Source of the DNA: Pseudomonas fluorescens
Lineage (GTDB): Bacteria; Pseudomonadota; Gammaproteobacteria; Pseudomonadales; Pseudomonadaceae
DNA: 64,000 nt
Direction of reading: 5' to 3'
Assembly (NCBI RefSeq): GCF_902498065.1
Contig: NZ_CABVIR010000009.1
Span: 214,786-278,785 of the forward strand
The notes beneath the pieces are model-generated. The model was not told the DNA's origin and ran no database searches. It worked only from the letters and a program-made list of their open reading frames with translations. This document shows, in pieces, positions 33,107-41,260 of the stretch. Numbering within the stretch: the first letter of the stretch is position 1; every line of letters starts with the position of its first letter. The translations under genes and the position numbers were made by a program.

Positions 33107-33551
33107 CCGCGCTCCAGATTTTCTTGTAGGCCCACGCAGTGCAGATGACTCGCGGAATTATTGGCAGCCGTAAACGTACTTTTTGAACCCGATCCCTTGG
33201 GCGCGTCATCGTTTTTTGTCGGAACGATCGTCGGACAATTCACTTTGTTACTGATGACTTCGGCTGCTGAAGGCGGAAATTTAGGGCTATTGAAAAAAAT
33301 CCTGCGGTGGATAGAGATCGGTATGTCGGATTCTGTCGTAAATCCCCTCGCATCCCTTCTCCAACAAGTGCTGCCGGCTCGGCTATGATCCTTGTCGGTC
33401 GATGGGCATCGGCGGGTTTGCCGGTTTTTTTCGGCACATTGTGTGCATCCGCTACGTTCATAGGTCGGCAACCCCTCCCCCGAATGAGTGGATTGCCGTA
33501 TAACGAATGACTTTCGCGTGTTTGGTAATAAAGGACCCACAATAAAAGCTG
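33107..33551. other. 445-nt intergenic region between the chemoreceptor and RIO-kinase genes
   Basis: No convincing gene. It should contain the leftward receptor promoter (candidate at 33257-33283) and the rightward promoter of the kinase gene. An imperfect dyad around 33224-33238 (GGAACGATCGTCGG) is visible. Short open frames here have no ribosome-binding site and no coding-like composition. Confidence 0.5.
33257..33283 (-). promoter_or_regulatory. Candidate sigma-28 (FliA) promoter for the chemoreceptor gene
   Basis: On the minus strand TAAATTTC (33276-33283), an 11-nt spacer and GCCGAAGT (33257-33264). The flagellar consensus is TAAAGTTT, N11, GCCGATAA: the spacing is exact, TAAA and GCCGA are kept, and two or three positions differ in each box. 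It lies about 150 nt upstream of the start codon. Chemoreceptor genes are often FliA-dependent, which supports the reading. Confidence 0.4.
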
Positions 33552-34445
33552 ATGAAGACTCCAAAACGCATTGAACCCCTGATCGAGGACGGTCTGGTCG
33601 ACGAGGTGCTGCGCCCACTCATGAGTGGTAAAGAAGCAGCTGTTTATGTGGTGCGCTGTGGCAACGAGTTACGTTGCGCGAAGGTCTACAAGGAGGCGAA
33701 TAAACGCAGTTTCCGTCAGGCGGCCGAGTATCAGGAAGGCCGCAAGGTACGCAACAGCCGTCAGGCTCGGGCGATGGCCAAGGGCTCCAAGTTCGGCAAG
33801 AAAGAAACCGAGGACGCCTGGCAGAACGCCGAAGTGGCGGCGCTGTTCCGTCTGGCCGGCGCGGGTGTGCGGGTTCCTAAGCCTTACGACTTCCTTGAAG
33901 GCGTGCTGTTGATGGAGCTGGTCGCCGACGAGTACGGCGATGCCGCGCCGCGTCTGAACGACGTGGTGCTGGAGCCGGACCAGGCACGCGAATATCACGC
34001 GTTCCTGATCTCGCAGATCGTGCTGATGTTGTGTACCGGTCTGGTGCACGGTGACCTGTCCGAGTTCAACGTCCTGTTGACGCCGACCGGCCCGGTCATC
34101 ATCGACTTGCCGCAAGCGGTCGACGCGGCGGGCAACAACCACGCGTTCAGCATGCTGGAGCGTGACGTGGGCAACATGGCCTCCTACTTCGGGCGGTTTG
34201 CCCCGGAGTTGAAAAAGACCAAGTACGCCAAGGAAATGTGGGCGTTGTACGAAGCCGGCACCTTGCACCCGGCCAGTATCTTGACCGGCGAGTTCGATGA
34301 GCCGGAAGAGTTGGCCGACGTTGGCGGGGTCATACGCGAAATCGAGGCGGCACGCCTGGATGAAGAACGCAAACAAGCGGTCCGCGCGGCAGATGATGCG
34401 CCGCCCGGCAAAACCGAAGAACCGCCTCCACCCTGGATGCAGTGA
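33552..34445 (+). CDS. RIO-type serine protein kinase
   Basis: 297 aa. RIO fold features are SGKEAAVYVV (nucleotide loop), LRCAKVYK (ATP-binding Lys), catalytic loop LVHGDLSEFNVLLT (residues about 168-181) and metal-binding VIIDLPQAVD. The N-terminal helix set and the R/K-rich insert (QEGRKVRNSRQARAMAKGS) match the bacterial RIO1-like family, PA4780 in P. aeruginosa. The substrate is unknown; archaeal and eukaryotic relatives act in ribosome maturation. It is monocistronic, with its own terminator at 34459-34482. Confidence 0.87.
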   Translation: MKTPKRIEPLIEDGLVDEVLRPLMSGKEAAVYVVRCGNELRCAKVYKEANKRSFRQAAEYQEGRKVRNSRQARAMAKGSKFGKKETEDAWQNAEVAALFRLAGAGVRVPKPYDFLEGVLLMELVADEYGDAAPRLNDVVLEPDQAREYHAFLISQIVLMLCTGLVHGDLSEFNVLLTPTGPVIIDLPQAVDAAGNNHAFSMLERDVGNMASYFGRFAPELKKTKYAKEMWALYEAGTLHPASILTGEFDEPEELADVGGVIREIEAARLDEERKQAVRAADDAPPGKTEEPPPPWMQ

Positions 34446-34458
34446 TCGGTTGAAAAGA

Positions 34459-34482
34459 AACCCGGCTTCGGCCGGGTTTTTT
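34459..34482 (+). terminator. Rho-independent terminator of the RIO-kinase gene
   Basis: AACCCGGC (34459-34466), TTCG tetraloop, GCCGGGTT (34471-34478), then a T tract. A textbook GC-rich stem with a UUCG loop, 13 nt after the stop codon. Confidence 0.92.
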
Positions 34483-34514
34483 ATGGGGGCACTGTTTTGA
34501 AACCGCGTCGCCTG

Positions 34515-34625
34515 CATCGCGGGCAAGCCACGCTCCCACAGGTCATGTGTCGTCCATTGAATGAGCGGCTGACACTCAACTTGTGGGAGCGTGCGGTGCG
34601 GCGATCCGACTTGCCCGCGATGGCG
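34515..34625. repeat. REP pair with one extended arm
   Basis: Left arm 34515-34541 (ATCGCGGGCAAGCCACGCTC then CCACAGG). Right part 34582-34625 has TGTGGGAGCGTGCGGTGCGG followed by CGATCCGACTTGCCCGCGATGG, that is, an arm with an 18-nt insertion. It lies just upstream of the MFS gene. Confidence 0.8.
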
Positions 34626-34676
34626 TCAGGCCAGACAATCCACAACGGCCATACACCCCACACTCAAGGATTGAAT

Positions 34677-35894
34677 GTGAACACCTCCACCCGCAACGCC
34701 CAGTTGATCATCGCCGCCCGTTTGGTCTCGGACTTCGGCGCGTTCCTCAACATGGTCGCCCTGGCCACCTACGTTTACCTGCTCAGCAACAGCGCCATGA
34801 GCGTCGGCATCTTCCTCGCCAGTCGCGTGGGTGGCGGGATTGTCGCCAGTCTGATCGGCACGAGGTTTTATCGCCGCTGGGCCGGGCGTCTGCCATTGAT
34901 CGCTTTCGACCTGCTGCGCGCCGGGCTGCTGGGACTGCTGCTGGTGCTGCCCGTCAGCCAACAAGCGCTTTTTCTGCCGGTGATCGCTTTTGGCCTGGGC
35001 TTGGGCAATTCAATGTTCGCCATCGGCCTCAACAGCCAGTTGCCGCACTTGATAGATGGCGAGCACTTGCTCAAGACCAACGCCTGGATCACCTCCGCGT
35101 CGTCGGCGGCGATGGTCGGCGGAAGTCTGGTGGCCGGTCTGTTGGTGGCGGCGTTTGGCTTTGAAACGGTCTTCGCGCTGAACGTGGTCACTTATCTGCT
35201 GGCCGCGTTGTTCATCCTGCCGCTGCGGTTTGCCGGATCGCCTCCCGGTGCGCAGCCCGATGATGGACGAGGCGAATGGTCAGCCCTGCGCCAGGGGCTG
35301 CGCACTGCGCCGGTGGTGGCGGCCATGCTCGCGGTCACCATGGCCGACACCTTGGGCAGCGCCGCGCACAACGTCGGCTTGCCGATTGTTTCAAAGCTGC
35401 TGACTCCGGAATCGGCGAGCACCACCCTGGGCCTGATGCTGGCGGTATGGGCCGTTGGCAAGCTCATCGGCGCGCGGATCGCCAGCCGCTTGAAAGGCTC
35501 GGGCAACGTCAACCTGGAGCGGCGGTTTTTCTTCGGTGTGTTGCTGATGTCCTGCGGCTTCATCCTGATGTTTCAGCAACAGACCCTCTACGGTTTGTTG
35601 CTGTTCTCGCTGCCAGCAGGGTTGGGCGACGGTTTCTCTGAGGTCGGTCTGATGTCACGTCTGCAGCGTGAACCGGACCATCTGCGCCTGCCGATTTTCA
35701 GCTTCCTGACCTTGCTGCAAATGACTGGCTTCGGCATCGGTATGCTGATCGCCGCGCCGTTCTATTCATGGTGGACGCCCGGCGCCGTGGTGCTGTTGTT
35801 CCACGGCATTCCTCTCACCACGTTGCTGGTGGTGAAGGTGCTCGCGATCAGGGGCGAGCGGGTACGGCGCAGCAACCCGACTCAAGATTTTTGA
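34677..35894 (+). CDS. MFS transporter (PA4779-like)
   Basis: 405 aa with about 12 membrane helices. The start is GTG 34677, with AAGGA 6 nt upstream; an ATG frame extending back to 34497 would be translated through the REP element and is rejected. MFS motifs are loose: RVGGGIVASLIGTRFYRRWAGR between helices 2 and 3, and LGLMLAVWAVGKLIGARIASRL. Substrate unknown. The 3' end overlaps the convergent cueR by 47 nt, so the last 15 residues share DNA with the cueR C-terminus. Confidence 0.82.
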   Translation: MNTSTRNAQLIIAARLVSDFGAFLNMVALATYVYLLSNSAMSVGIFLASRVGGGIVASLIGTRFYRRWAGRLPLIAFDLLRAGLLGLLLVLPVSQQALFLPVIAFGLGLGNSMFAIGLNSQLPHLIDGEHLLKTNAWITSASSAAMVGGSLVAGLLVAAFGFETVFALNVVTYLLAALFILPLRFAGSPPGAQPDDGRGEWSALRQGLRTAPVVAAMLAVTMADTLGSAAHNVGLPIVSKLLTPESASTTLGLMLAVWAVGKLIGARIASRLKGSGNVNLERRFFFGVLLMSCGFILMFQQQTLYGLLLFSLPAGLGDGFSEVGLMSRLQREPDHLRLPIFSFLTLLQMTGFGIGMLIAAPFYSWWTPGAVVLLFHGIPLTTLLVVKVLAIRGERVRRSNPTQDF

Positions 35895-36261
35895 GGATCG
35901 GGCAGTCCGGACGGTGATCGCCGTGGCAGTGCTCGACCAGGTCCTGCAGGGTGTCGCGCAACTGACCGAGTTCGAGGATTTTCTGGTTGAGCTCGTCGAT
36001 GTGCTGACGAGCCAAAGCCTTCACGTCAGCACTGGCGCGCTGACGGTCCTGCCAGAGGGTCAGCAGCTTGCCGACCTCTTCCAGGGAGAACCCCAAGTCC
36101 CGCGAACGCTTGATAAAGGCCAGCGTGTGCAAGTCGTCAGCGCCGTAAACCCGGTAACCGCTGTCGGTACGATGGGCCGCCTTGAGCAAACCGATGGACT
36201 CGTAATAACGGATCATCTTCGCGCTCAGTCCACTTTGGCGGGCTGCTTGGCCGATGTTCAT
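35848..36261 (-). CDS. cueR: Copper-responsive MerR-family regulator CueR
   Basis: 137 aa. MerR helix-turn-helix MNIGQAARQSGLSAKMIRYY, dimerisation helix, and the Cu(I)-binding loop C-x7-C (CHGDHRPDC) followed by a CC pair near the C-terminus. It starts on the copA stop codon (ATGA overlap), so it is co-transcribed with copA and autoregulated through the operator at 38688-38708. It activates copA and copZ when Cu(I) or Ag(I) binds. Confidence 0.95.
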   Translation of the reverse strand: MNIGQAARQSGLSAKMIRYYESIGLLKAAHRTDSGYRVYGADDLHTLAFIKRSRDLGFSLEEVGKLLTLWQDRQRASADVKALARQHIDELNQKILELGQLRDTLQDLVEHCHGDHRPDCPILKNLESGCCAVPARP

Positions 36262-38651
36262 CGGTTGTCCTCCAGATCCTTGGGTTTCCAGGTTTTCAAC
36301 AGTAGCGCATTGCTCACCACGCTGACGCTCGACAATGCCATCGCCGCGCCGGCCAGCACCGGGTTGAGGAAACCGAACGCGGCCAACGGAATGCCGATCA
36401 GGTTATAGACGAAGGCCCAGAACAGGTTCTGACGAATCTTCGCGTAGGTCTTGCGGCTGATCTCCAGCGCCGCCGGCACCAGACGTGGATCGCCGCGCAT
36501 CAGGGTGATGCCCGCCGCGTGCATGGCGACGTCGGTGCCGCCGCCCATGGCAATGCCGATGTCGGCGGCGGCCAGGGCCGGGGCGTCGTTGATGCCGTCA
36601 CCGACCATCGCCACCACGCCGGTTTTTTTCAATTCGGCGACGGTGGCGGCTTTGTCGGCCGGCAGCACTTCGGCGTGCACGTCGGTGATGCCTAATGCCT
36701 CGGCGACCACTTTGGCGCTGCCGCGATTATCGCCGGTCAGCAAGTGGCTGCTGATGTGGCGGGCGCTGAGTTGTTGCACCGCTTGCAGCGCACCGGGTTT
36801 GAGCGTGTCACCGAAGGCGAACAGACCCAACACGGTCGGTTCGGGGCTTTGCTCGATCAGCCAGGACAGGGTCCGGCCTTCGGTTTCCCATGCGGTTGCC
36901 GCGTCGGCCAATGGGCCCGCGCTCAACCCGCTTTCTTCCAGCAAACGACGATTGCCCAGCGCCAGGCGCCGACCGTCGAGGTTGCCGGCAATGCCGCGCC
37001 CGGTCAGGGATTGGCTGTCGCTGACATCGGCCACGGTCAATCCGCGTTCGGCACAGGCATCCAGAACGGCCTTGGCCAAGGGGTGTTCACTGCCGCGTTG
37101 CAGGGCGCCGGCCATTTGCAGCAGGGCGGCTTCGTCACCGTCGATGGCGTTCAGATGAGCGATGCGCGGTGCGCCCGAAGTCAGCGTGCCGGTCTTGTCG
37201 AAGACCACCGCGCTGACTTCATGGGCACGTTCCAGTGCTTCGGCGTCCTTGATCAAAATCCCGTGGCGCGCAGCCACACCGGTGCCGGCCATGATCGCCG
37301 TTGGCGTGGCCAGCCCGAGGGCGCAAGGGCAGGCGATCACCAATACCGCGACGGCATTGATCAGCGCGGTTTCCATCGGCGCGCCGTACAGCCACCAACC
37401 GATCAGGGTCGCCAGTGCAATCAGCAGCACCGTCGGCACAAACACCTGGCTGACTTTATCCACCAGTTTCTGAATCGGTGCTTTCGCCGCTTGCGCGTCT
37501 TCGACCAGACGGATGATGCGTGCGAGCACGGTTTCTGCCCCCAATGCCTGGGTGCGAACCAACAGGCGACCTTCACCGTTGATGGCGCCGCCGGTGACTT
37601 TGTCGCCGGGTTGTTTCGGCACCGGCAGGCTTTCGCCGCTGATCAGCGCTTCGTCGGCGTGGCTCTGGCCTTCGACCACTTCGCCGTCCACCGGAAAGCG
37701 TTCACCGGGTTTCACCAGCACCAGATCATTCAGGCGCAAGGCGCTGATGGCCACGTCCTGCTCGCGACCGTCGATGACTTGAATCGCCCGCTCCGGGCGC
37801 AAGGCTTCGAGGGCGCGAATGGCGCTGGCGGTCTGGCGTTTGGCGCGGCTTTCGAGGTATTTGCCCAGCAGCACCAGGGCGATCACGACCGCAGAGGCTT
37901 CGAAGTACAGGTGCGGCATACGCCCGGCGGCGGTGGCCCATTCGTAGAGGCTCAAGCCATAGCCGGCGCTGGTGCCGAGGGCGACCAGCAAGTCCATGTT
38001 GCCGGCGCCGGCGCGCAGCGCTTTCCAGGCGGCCACATAAAAGCGTGCGCCGAAGATGAATTGCACCGGCGTTGCCAACGCAAATTGCACCCACGCCGGG
38101 AGCATCCAGTGCACGCCGAACGGTTGTAGCAGCATCGGCAATACCAGCGGCAAGGCGAGGGCGATCGCCATGATCAACACCCAGCGTTCGCGGTGCAGGC
38201 GCTGTTGTTGAGTGTCGGTTGTCGGGTGTTCGACTTCCCAGACGCTGGCGTGGTAGCCAGCCTTGGTCACTGCGCTGATCAGGGTTTGCGGATCGATCTG
38301 CCCGAGCAGTTCGAGGTGGGCGCGTTCGTTGGCCAGGTTGACGCTGACGCTTTTGACGCCGGGCACTTTGGCCAGCGCTCGCTCGACCCGACCGACGCAG
38401 GACGCACAGGTCATGCCGTCGATGCTCAATTCCAGACTCTGCTGCGGCACGCTGTAACCGGCCTGCTGCACCGCGTCGATCAACGCCGGCAAGCGGTCGC
38501 TGGGCGCTTGAACCCGCGCCTGCTCGGTGGCCAGGTTGACGCTGACGGCGCTGGTGCCGATGACTTTGCTCAAGGCACGCTCGACGCGCCCGGCGCAACT
38601 GGCGCAGGTCATGCCGGCAATCGGCAAATCAAACGTGGTGGATTCGGACAT
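36258..38651 (-). CDS. copA: Copper-exporting P1B-type ATPase CopA
   Basis: 797 aa. Two N-terminal heavy-metal domains (GMTCASC at about 15-21 and again at about 83-89), eight membrane helices, CPC ion-binding motif in VIACPCALGLATPTA (about 437), DKTGTLT phosphorylation site (about 482), and MVGDGINDAPALA hinge. The set is that of Cu(I) exporters. ATG 38651 is used; a GTG three codons upstream is possible. Preceded by a perfect CueR dyad; its stop is fused to the cueR start. Confidence 0.96.
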   Translation of the reverse strand: MSESTTFDLPIAGMTCASCAGRVERALSKVIGTSAVSVNLATEQARVQAPSDRLPALIDAVQQAGYSVPQQSLELSIDGMTCASCVGRVERALAKVPGVKSVSVNLANERAHLELLGQIDPQTLISAVTKAGYHASVWEVEHPTTDTQQQRLHRERWVLIMAIALALPLVLPMLLQPFGVHWMLPAWVQFALATPVQFIFGARFYVAAWKALRAGAGNMDLLVALGTSAGYGLSLYEWATAAGRMPHLYFEASAVVIALVLLGKYLESRAKRQTASAIRALEALRPERAIQVIDGREQDVAISALRLNDLVLVKPGERFPVDGEVVEGQSHADEALISGESLPVPKQPGDKVTGGAINGEGRLLVRTQALGAETVLARIIRLVEDAQAAKAPIQKLVDKVSQVFVPTVLLIALATLIGWWLYGAPMETALINAVAVLVIACPCALGLATPTAIMAGTGVAARHGILIKDAEALERAHEVSAVVFDKTGTLTSGAPRIAHLNAIDGDEAALLQMAGALQRGSEHPLAKAVLDACAERGLTVADVSDSQSLTGRGIAGNLDGRRLALGNRRLLEESGLSAGPLADAATAWETEGRTLSWLIEQSPEPTVLGLFAFGDTLKPGALQAVQQLSARHISSHLLTGDNRGSAKVVAEALGITDVHAEVLPADKAATVAELKKTGVVAMVGDGINDAPALAAADIGIAMGGGTDVAMHAAGITLMRGDPRLVPAALEISRKTYAKIRQNLFWAFVYNLIGIPLAAFGFLNPVLAGAAMALSSVSVVSNALLLKTWKPKDLEDNR

Positions 38652-38687
38652 CGGTCGCACTCCCTGTAGTAGATGCCTACAGGATCA

Positions 38688-38708
38688 ACCTTGCCATGCT
38701 GGCAAGGT
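38688..38708 (-). promoter_or_regulatory. CueR operator/promoter of copA-cueR
   Basis: Perfect dyad ACCTTGCCA / TGGCAAGGT with a central TGC. On the minus strand it fills the spacer after a TTGACC -35 (19-nt spacing to GATCCT), the overlong spacer typical of MerR-family promoters. The start of copA lies 37 nt away. Confidence 0.92.
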
Positions 38709-38784
38709 CAAGCGCCATGATTCAGATCAACGCTGTGCTTTTATAGGAGCAGCCGGGCGGCGTTCCTGCAAAAGGACGGGGAGA

Positions 38785-39168
38785 TCAGTAATCGAGGGCT
38801 GTCGGCTTCAGATACATCCCTTCCTGCGTCATCGCAATCCGGAACTTCAACACATCCCCGGCCTTGAGCGTGATGTTCTGCGAGCCCGGCGCCAGCAAGC
38901 CTGGGTTGCAGCCCGGCGCTTGACCCGGCAGCAGCTTCAGACGCAGGGAAACATTGCCCGGCGGCAGGTTGAACGAGGTGCTTTGTTCCTGAAACAACCG
39001 CGCCGACAGTTGATCCTGGAGGTACACGCCGATTTCGCAGTTGGTTGATACTTCCAGGCGCTCGCGGGAAATGATCAGCACACCGTAATCCTCCCCGGCA
39101 GCATTGACCGAGGGTACGGCGGCGAAAAGGCTGAGGAAGCCAAACAGGCTGAGAGCTGACCAGCGCAT
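38785..39168 (-). CDS. Secreted hypothetical protein next to the copper genes
   Basis: 127 aa. Signal peptide (ALSLFGFLSLFAAVPSVNA), AGGAG before the ATG. The mature part has a beta-rich pattern: YGVLIISRERLEVSTNCEIG, FQEQSTSFNLPPGNVSLRLKL, GDVLKFRIAM. Two Cys (about residues 43 and 87) could form a disulfide. No His/Met-rich copper site is present, so its position between copA and copZ does not show a copper role. It has no CueR box directly upstream. Function unknown. Confidence 0.72.
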   Translation of the reverse strand: MRWSALSLFGFLSLFAAVPSVNAAGEDYGVLIISRERLEVSTNCEIGVYLQDQLSARLFQEQSTSFNLPPGNVSLRLKLLPGQAPGCNPGLLAPGSQNITLKAGDVLKFRIAMTQEGMYLKPTALDY

Positions 39169-39258
39169 GGCTGAATCTCCTGAGATCGAGTCATTGATGC
39201 ACGCAGCTTGGCCGAGCGCGGCGCCGATTGCCAGCCCGGCAGATCACTTCAGAACTTG

Positions 39259-39279
39259 ACCTTGCCATGGTGGCAAGCT
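39259..39279 (+). promoter_or_regulatory. CueR operator/promoter of copZ
   Basis: ACCTTGCCA / TGGCAAGCT around TGG: the same dyad as before copA with one mismatch. A TTGACC -35 (39256-39261) is followed after 19 nt by AAGACT, again the MerR-type geometry. copZ starts 37 nt downstream. Confidence 0.88.
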
Positions 39280-39315
39280 CAAGACTGCTCGCAACCTCAC
39301 TAAAGGAGTCATTCC

Positions 39316-39513
39316 ATGCAAGTGTTCAACGTTCAAGGCATGTCCTGCGGTCACTGCGTCAAAGCCATCACTCAAGCGCTGCAAGCCAAGGATCCTGCGG
39401 CCAGCGTGCGGATCGACCTGGCGGCAAAGGAAGTTGGCGTCGAAAGTACGTTGACCGTGGATCAGGTGATCGCCGCGATCAGCGAAGAAGGCTACGACGT
39501 GAAAGTCGCTTAA
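39316..39513 (+). CDS. copZ: Copper chaperone CopZ
   Basis: 65 aa, single ferredoxin-like heavy-metal domain: GMSCGHC (residues about 8-14) binds Cu(I), and the fold ends with EEGYDVKVA. It delivers copper to CopA. A strong AAAGGAG lies upstream, and a CueR operator precedes it. The gene stands alone, followed by a REPIN. Confidence 0.95.
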   Translation: MQVFNVQGMSCGHCVKAITQALQAKDPAASVRIDLAAKEVGVESTLTVDQVIAAISEEGYDVKVA

Positions 39514-39529
39514 GGCCAAACGCAAAAAC

Positions 39530-39620
39530 CTGTGGGAGCGAGCTTGCTCGCGATAGCGGTTTGACAGTCACCGAAATGTTGAATGTTGCATCGCTATCGC
39601 GAGCAAGCTCGCTCCCACAG
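39530..39620. repeat. REPIN (GCGAGCTTGCTCGC variant)
   Basis: Perfect 29-nt inverted arms 39530-39558 and 39592-39620 separated by 33 nt, starting CTGTGGGAGCGAGCTTGCTC. Lies 17 nt after copZ and may serve as its terminator. Confidence 0.93.
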
Positions 39621-39750
39621 TTTCTGAGTTTTAACTGACAGGTATCAGCTGTCCGTGGTTTTTTAATTGTTAGCGAGCTATCGGAATGTTCAAGGCGTCG
39701 ACGCGCGGCTAAACTACGGGGCCGCCGACCTCAGTCCCACTGGATGCCCG

Positions 39751-40947
39751 ATGAACTTCCGTACCATTTTGATACTTGGCGCCCTGAGCGCTTTTGGCCC
39801 GCTGGCGATTGATTTCTATCTGCCCGCGTTCCCGGCCATGGCGCTGGCATTCGGCACCGACGAACAACACGTTCAACTGACACTGGCGGCGTATTTCCTC
39901 GGTTTGTCCATCGGTCAGTTGATGTACGGCCCGGTGGCGGATCGTTTTGGCCGACGCATTCCGTTGCTGACGGGTGTCGGTCTGTTCACCGTTGCTTCCC
40001 TGGCGTGCGCCTATGCGCCGAATCTGGAATGGCTGCTCGGTGCGCGGTTCGTCCAGGCGCTGGGCGGTTGTGCGGGGATGGTGATTTCACGGGCGATCGT
40101 CAGTGACAAATGCGATGCGGTGGGTTCGGCGAAAGTCTTTTCACAGCTGATGCTGGTCATGGGCCTGGCGCCGATTCTCGCGCCGATGCTCGGCGGGTTG
40201 CTGGTCAATACCACGGGCTGGCAGTCGATCTTCCTCGTGCTGACCGGTTTCAGTGCAATGGCGGCAGTGGCCGTGGCGCTCGGCTTGCCGGAAAGCATGC
40301 CCGCGCATGTGCCACGCCAACCACTGTCGGGCGCGCTGCGGCAGTACGGTCGCCTGTTGTCGGATCCTGTATACCTCGGCCATGCCCTGACGGGTGGCAT
40401 CGCCATCGCCGGCATGTTTGCCTACATCGCCGGCTCGCCGTTTGTCTTCATCAAACTCTACGGCGTGCCGGCCGAGCACTTCGGCTGGTTGTTCGGCACC
40501 AATGCGGCGGGGTTCATTCTGGTCGCGCAGGTCAACGCACGGCTACTGGCCAAGCGTGGCCCGGCATTCCTGCTGGCGCGCACCGTGTGGATCTACCTTG
40601 CAGCGGGTCTGGCGTTGTTTGCGGTCAGCTCGCTGCACACCGAGCAGTTGTGGCCGTTGCTGATTCCGCTGTTTATCTGCATCGCCAGCCTCGGTTGCAT
40701 CCTGCCCAACGCCTCGGCTTGCGCCATGAACGGGCAGGGCGCGCGTGCCGGCAGTGCGTCGGCGATGCTCGGTTGCCTGCAATTCAGCGTCGCCGCCGGG
40801 GCCGCGTCGCTGGTGGGGATTTTGTACGACGGCAGCGCCATGCCGATGGCCATGGTCATCAGCCTGTGCGGAATTCTGGTGGTGAGCATAGCGATGCTCA
40901 CCCGGCGTTTGCAAAATGCCCGGGCGTTGGCACAAGCCCAGGTGTGA
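39751..40947 (+). CDS. Bcr/CflA-family multidrug efflux MFS transporter
   Basis: 398 aa, 12 helices. The N-terminus ILGALSAFGPLAIDFYLPAF and motif A GPVADRFGRRIPLL (residues about 66-80) are those of the DHA1 Bcr/CflA branch, and motif C-like GGCAGMVISRAIVSDK follows. Likely a proton-coupled exporter of drugs or dipeptides. The ATG at 39751 is chosen because the protein then begins like its family; 28 codons upstream are in frame but carry no TM or motif. Confidence 0.87.
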   Translation: MNFRTILILGALSAFGPLAIDFYLPAFPAMALAFGTDEQHVQLTLAAYFLGLSIGQLMYGPVADRFGRRIPLLTGVGLFTVASLACAYAPNLEWLLGARFVQALGGCAGMVISRAIVSDKCDAVGSAKVFSQLMLVMGLAPILAPMLGGLLVNTTGWQSIFLVLTGFSAMAAVAVALGLPESMPAHVPRQPLSGALRQYGRLLSDPVYLGHALTGGIAIAGMFAYIAGSPFVFIKLYGVPAEHFGWLFGTNAAGFILVAQVNARLLAKRGPAFLLARTVWIYLAAGLALFAVSSLHTEQLWPLLIPLFICIASLGCILPNASACAMNGQGARAGSASAMLGCLQFSVAAGAASLVGILYDGSAMPMAMVISLCGILVVSIAMLTRRLQNARALAQAQV

Positions 40948-40955
40948 GGAAGGTC

Positions 40956-41126
40956 TCAGCCGGCAGCGCGCTGCTGCTGGGCGGGAATCTGATGAGGGGC
41001 GAGCAATCGTGCTTCGAGGGTTCGAGTGAAAGCGCGCGCTTCGGCTTCGCTACGGAACGTCACCGCGTGTTGGTCCAGGCGGACCTGCCACTGGGATTTT
41101 GCCAATTCTTTTATCAGGATCTTCAT
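40956..41126 (-). CDS. Small conserved-looking basic protein, 56 aa
   Basis: Not obvious at usual length cut-offs. The ATG at 41124-41126 (minus strand) is preceded by GAGGAGG at ideal spacing. The product starts MKILIKELAKSQWQVRLDQH, continues with a helix rich in Arg and Ala (RSEAEARAFTRTLEARLLAP) and ends QQQRAAG. The strong RBS and balanced amphipathic pattern argue for a translated gene. It is convergent with the Bcr/CflA gene, with 8 nt between stops. Function unknown. Confidence 0.7.
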   Translation of the reverse strand: MKILIKELAKSQWQVRLDQHAVTFRSEAEARAFTRTLEARLLAPHQIPAQQQRAAG

Positions 41127-41260
41127 TACTGACCTCCTCGGTTAAAAGATTGCATCGCAGAGTTCACGATTGTAGACCCGAATACGATCGAAATTATGAC
41201 AAGGGTCAACCTTCTGACTGACGGTGTCGTCCATTCGGACGACACTTGTATCAATCTGTC

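Noticed and set aside
33161..33388. 75-codon frame between the chemoreceptor and RIO-kinase genes
   Set aside because: No RBS, low coding character, overlaps the candidate sigma-28 promoter.
34497..34676. 60-codon N-terminal extension of the MFS transporter
   Set aside because: It would be translated from a REP element; GTG 34677 has a proper RBS and the protein then starts like an MFS transporter.
40110..41132. 340-codon frame overlapping the Bcr/CflA gene
   Set aside because: Arg-rich frame-shifted shadow of a membrane transporter; its end covers the better supported 56-codon gene.
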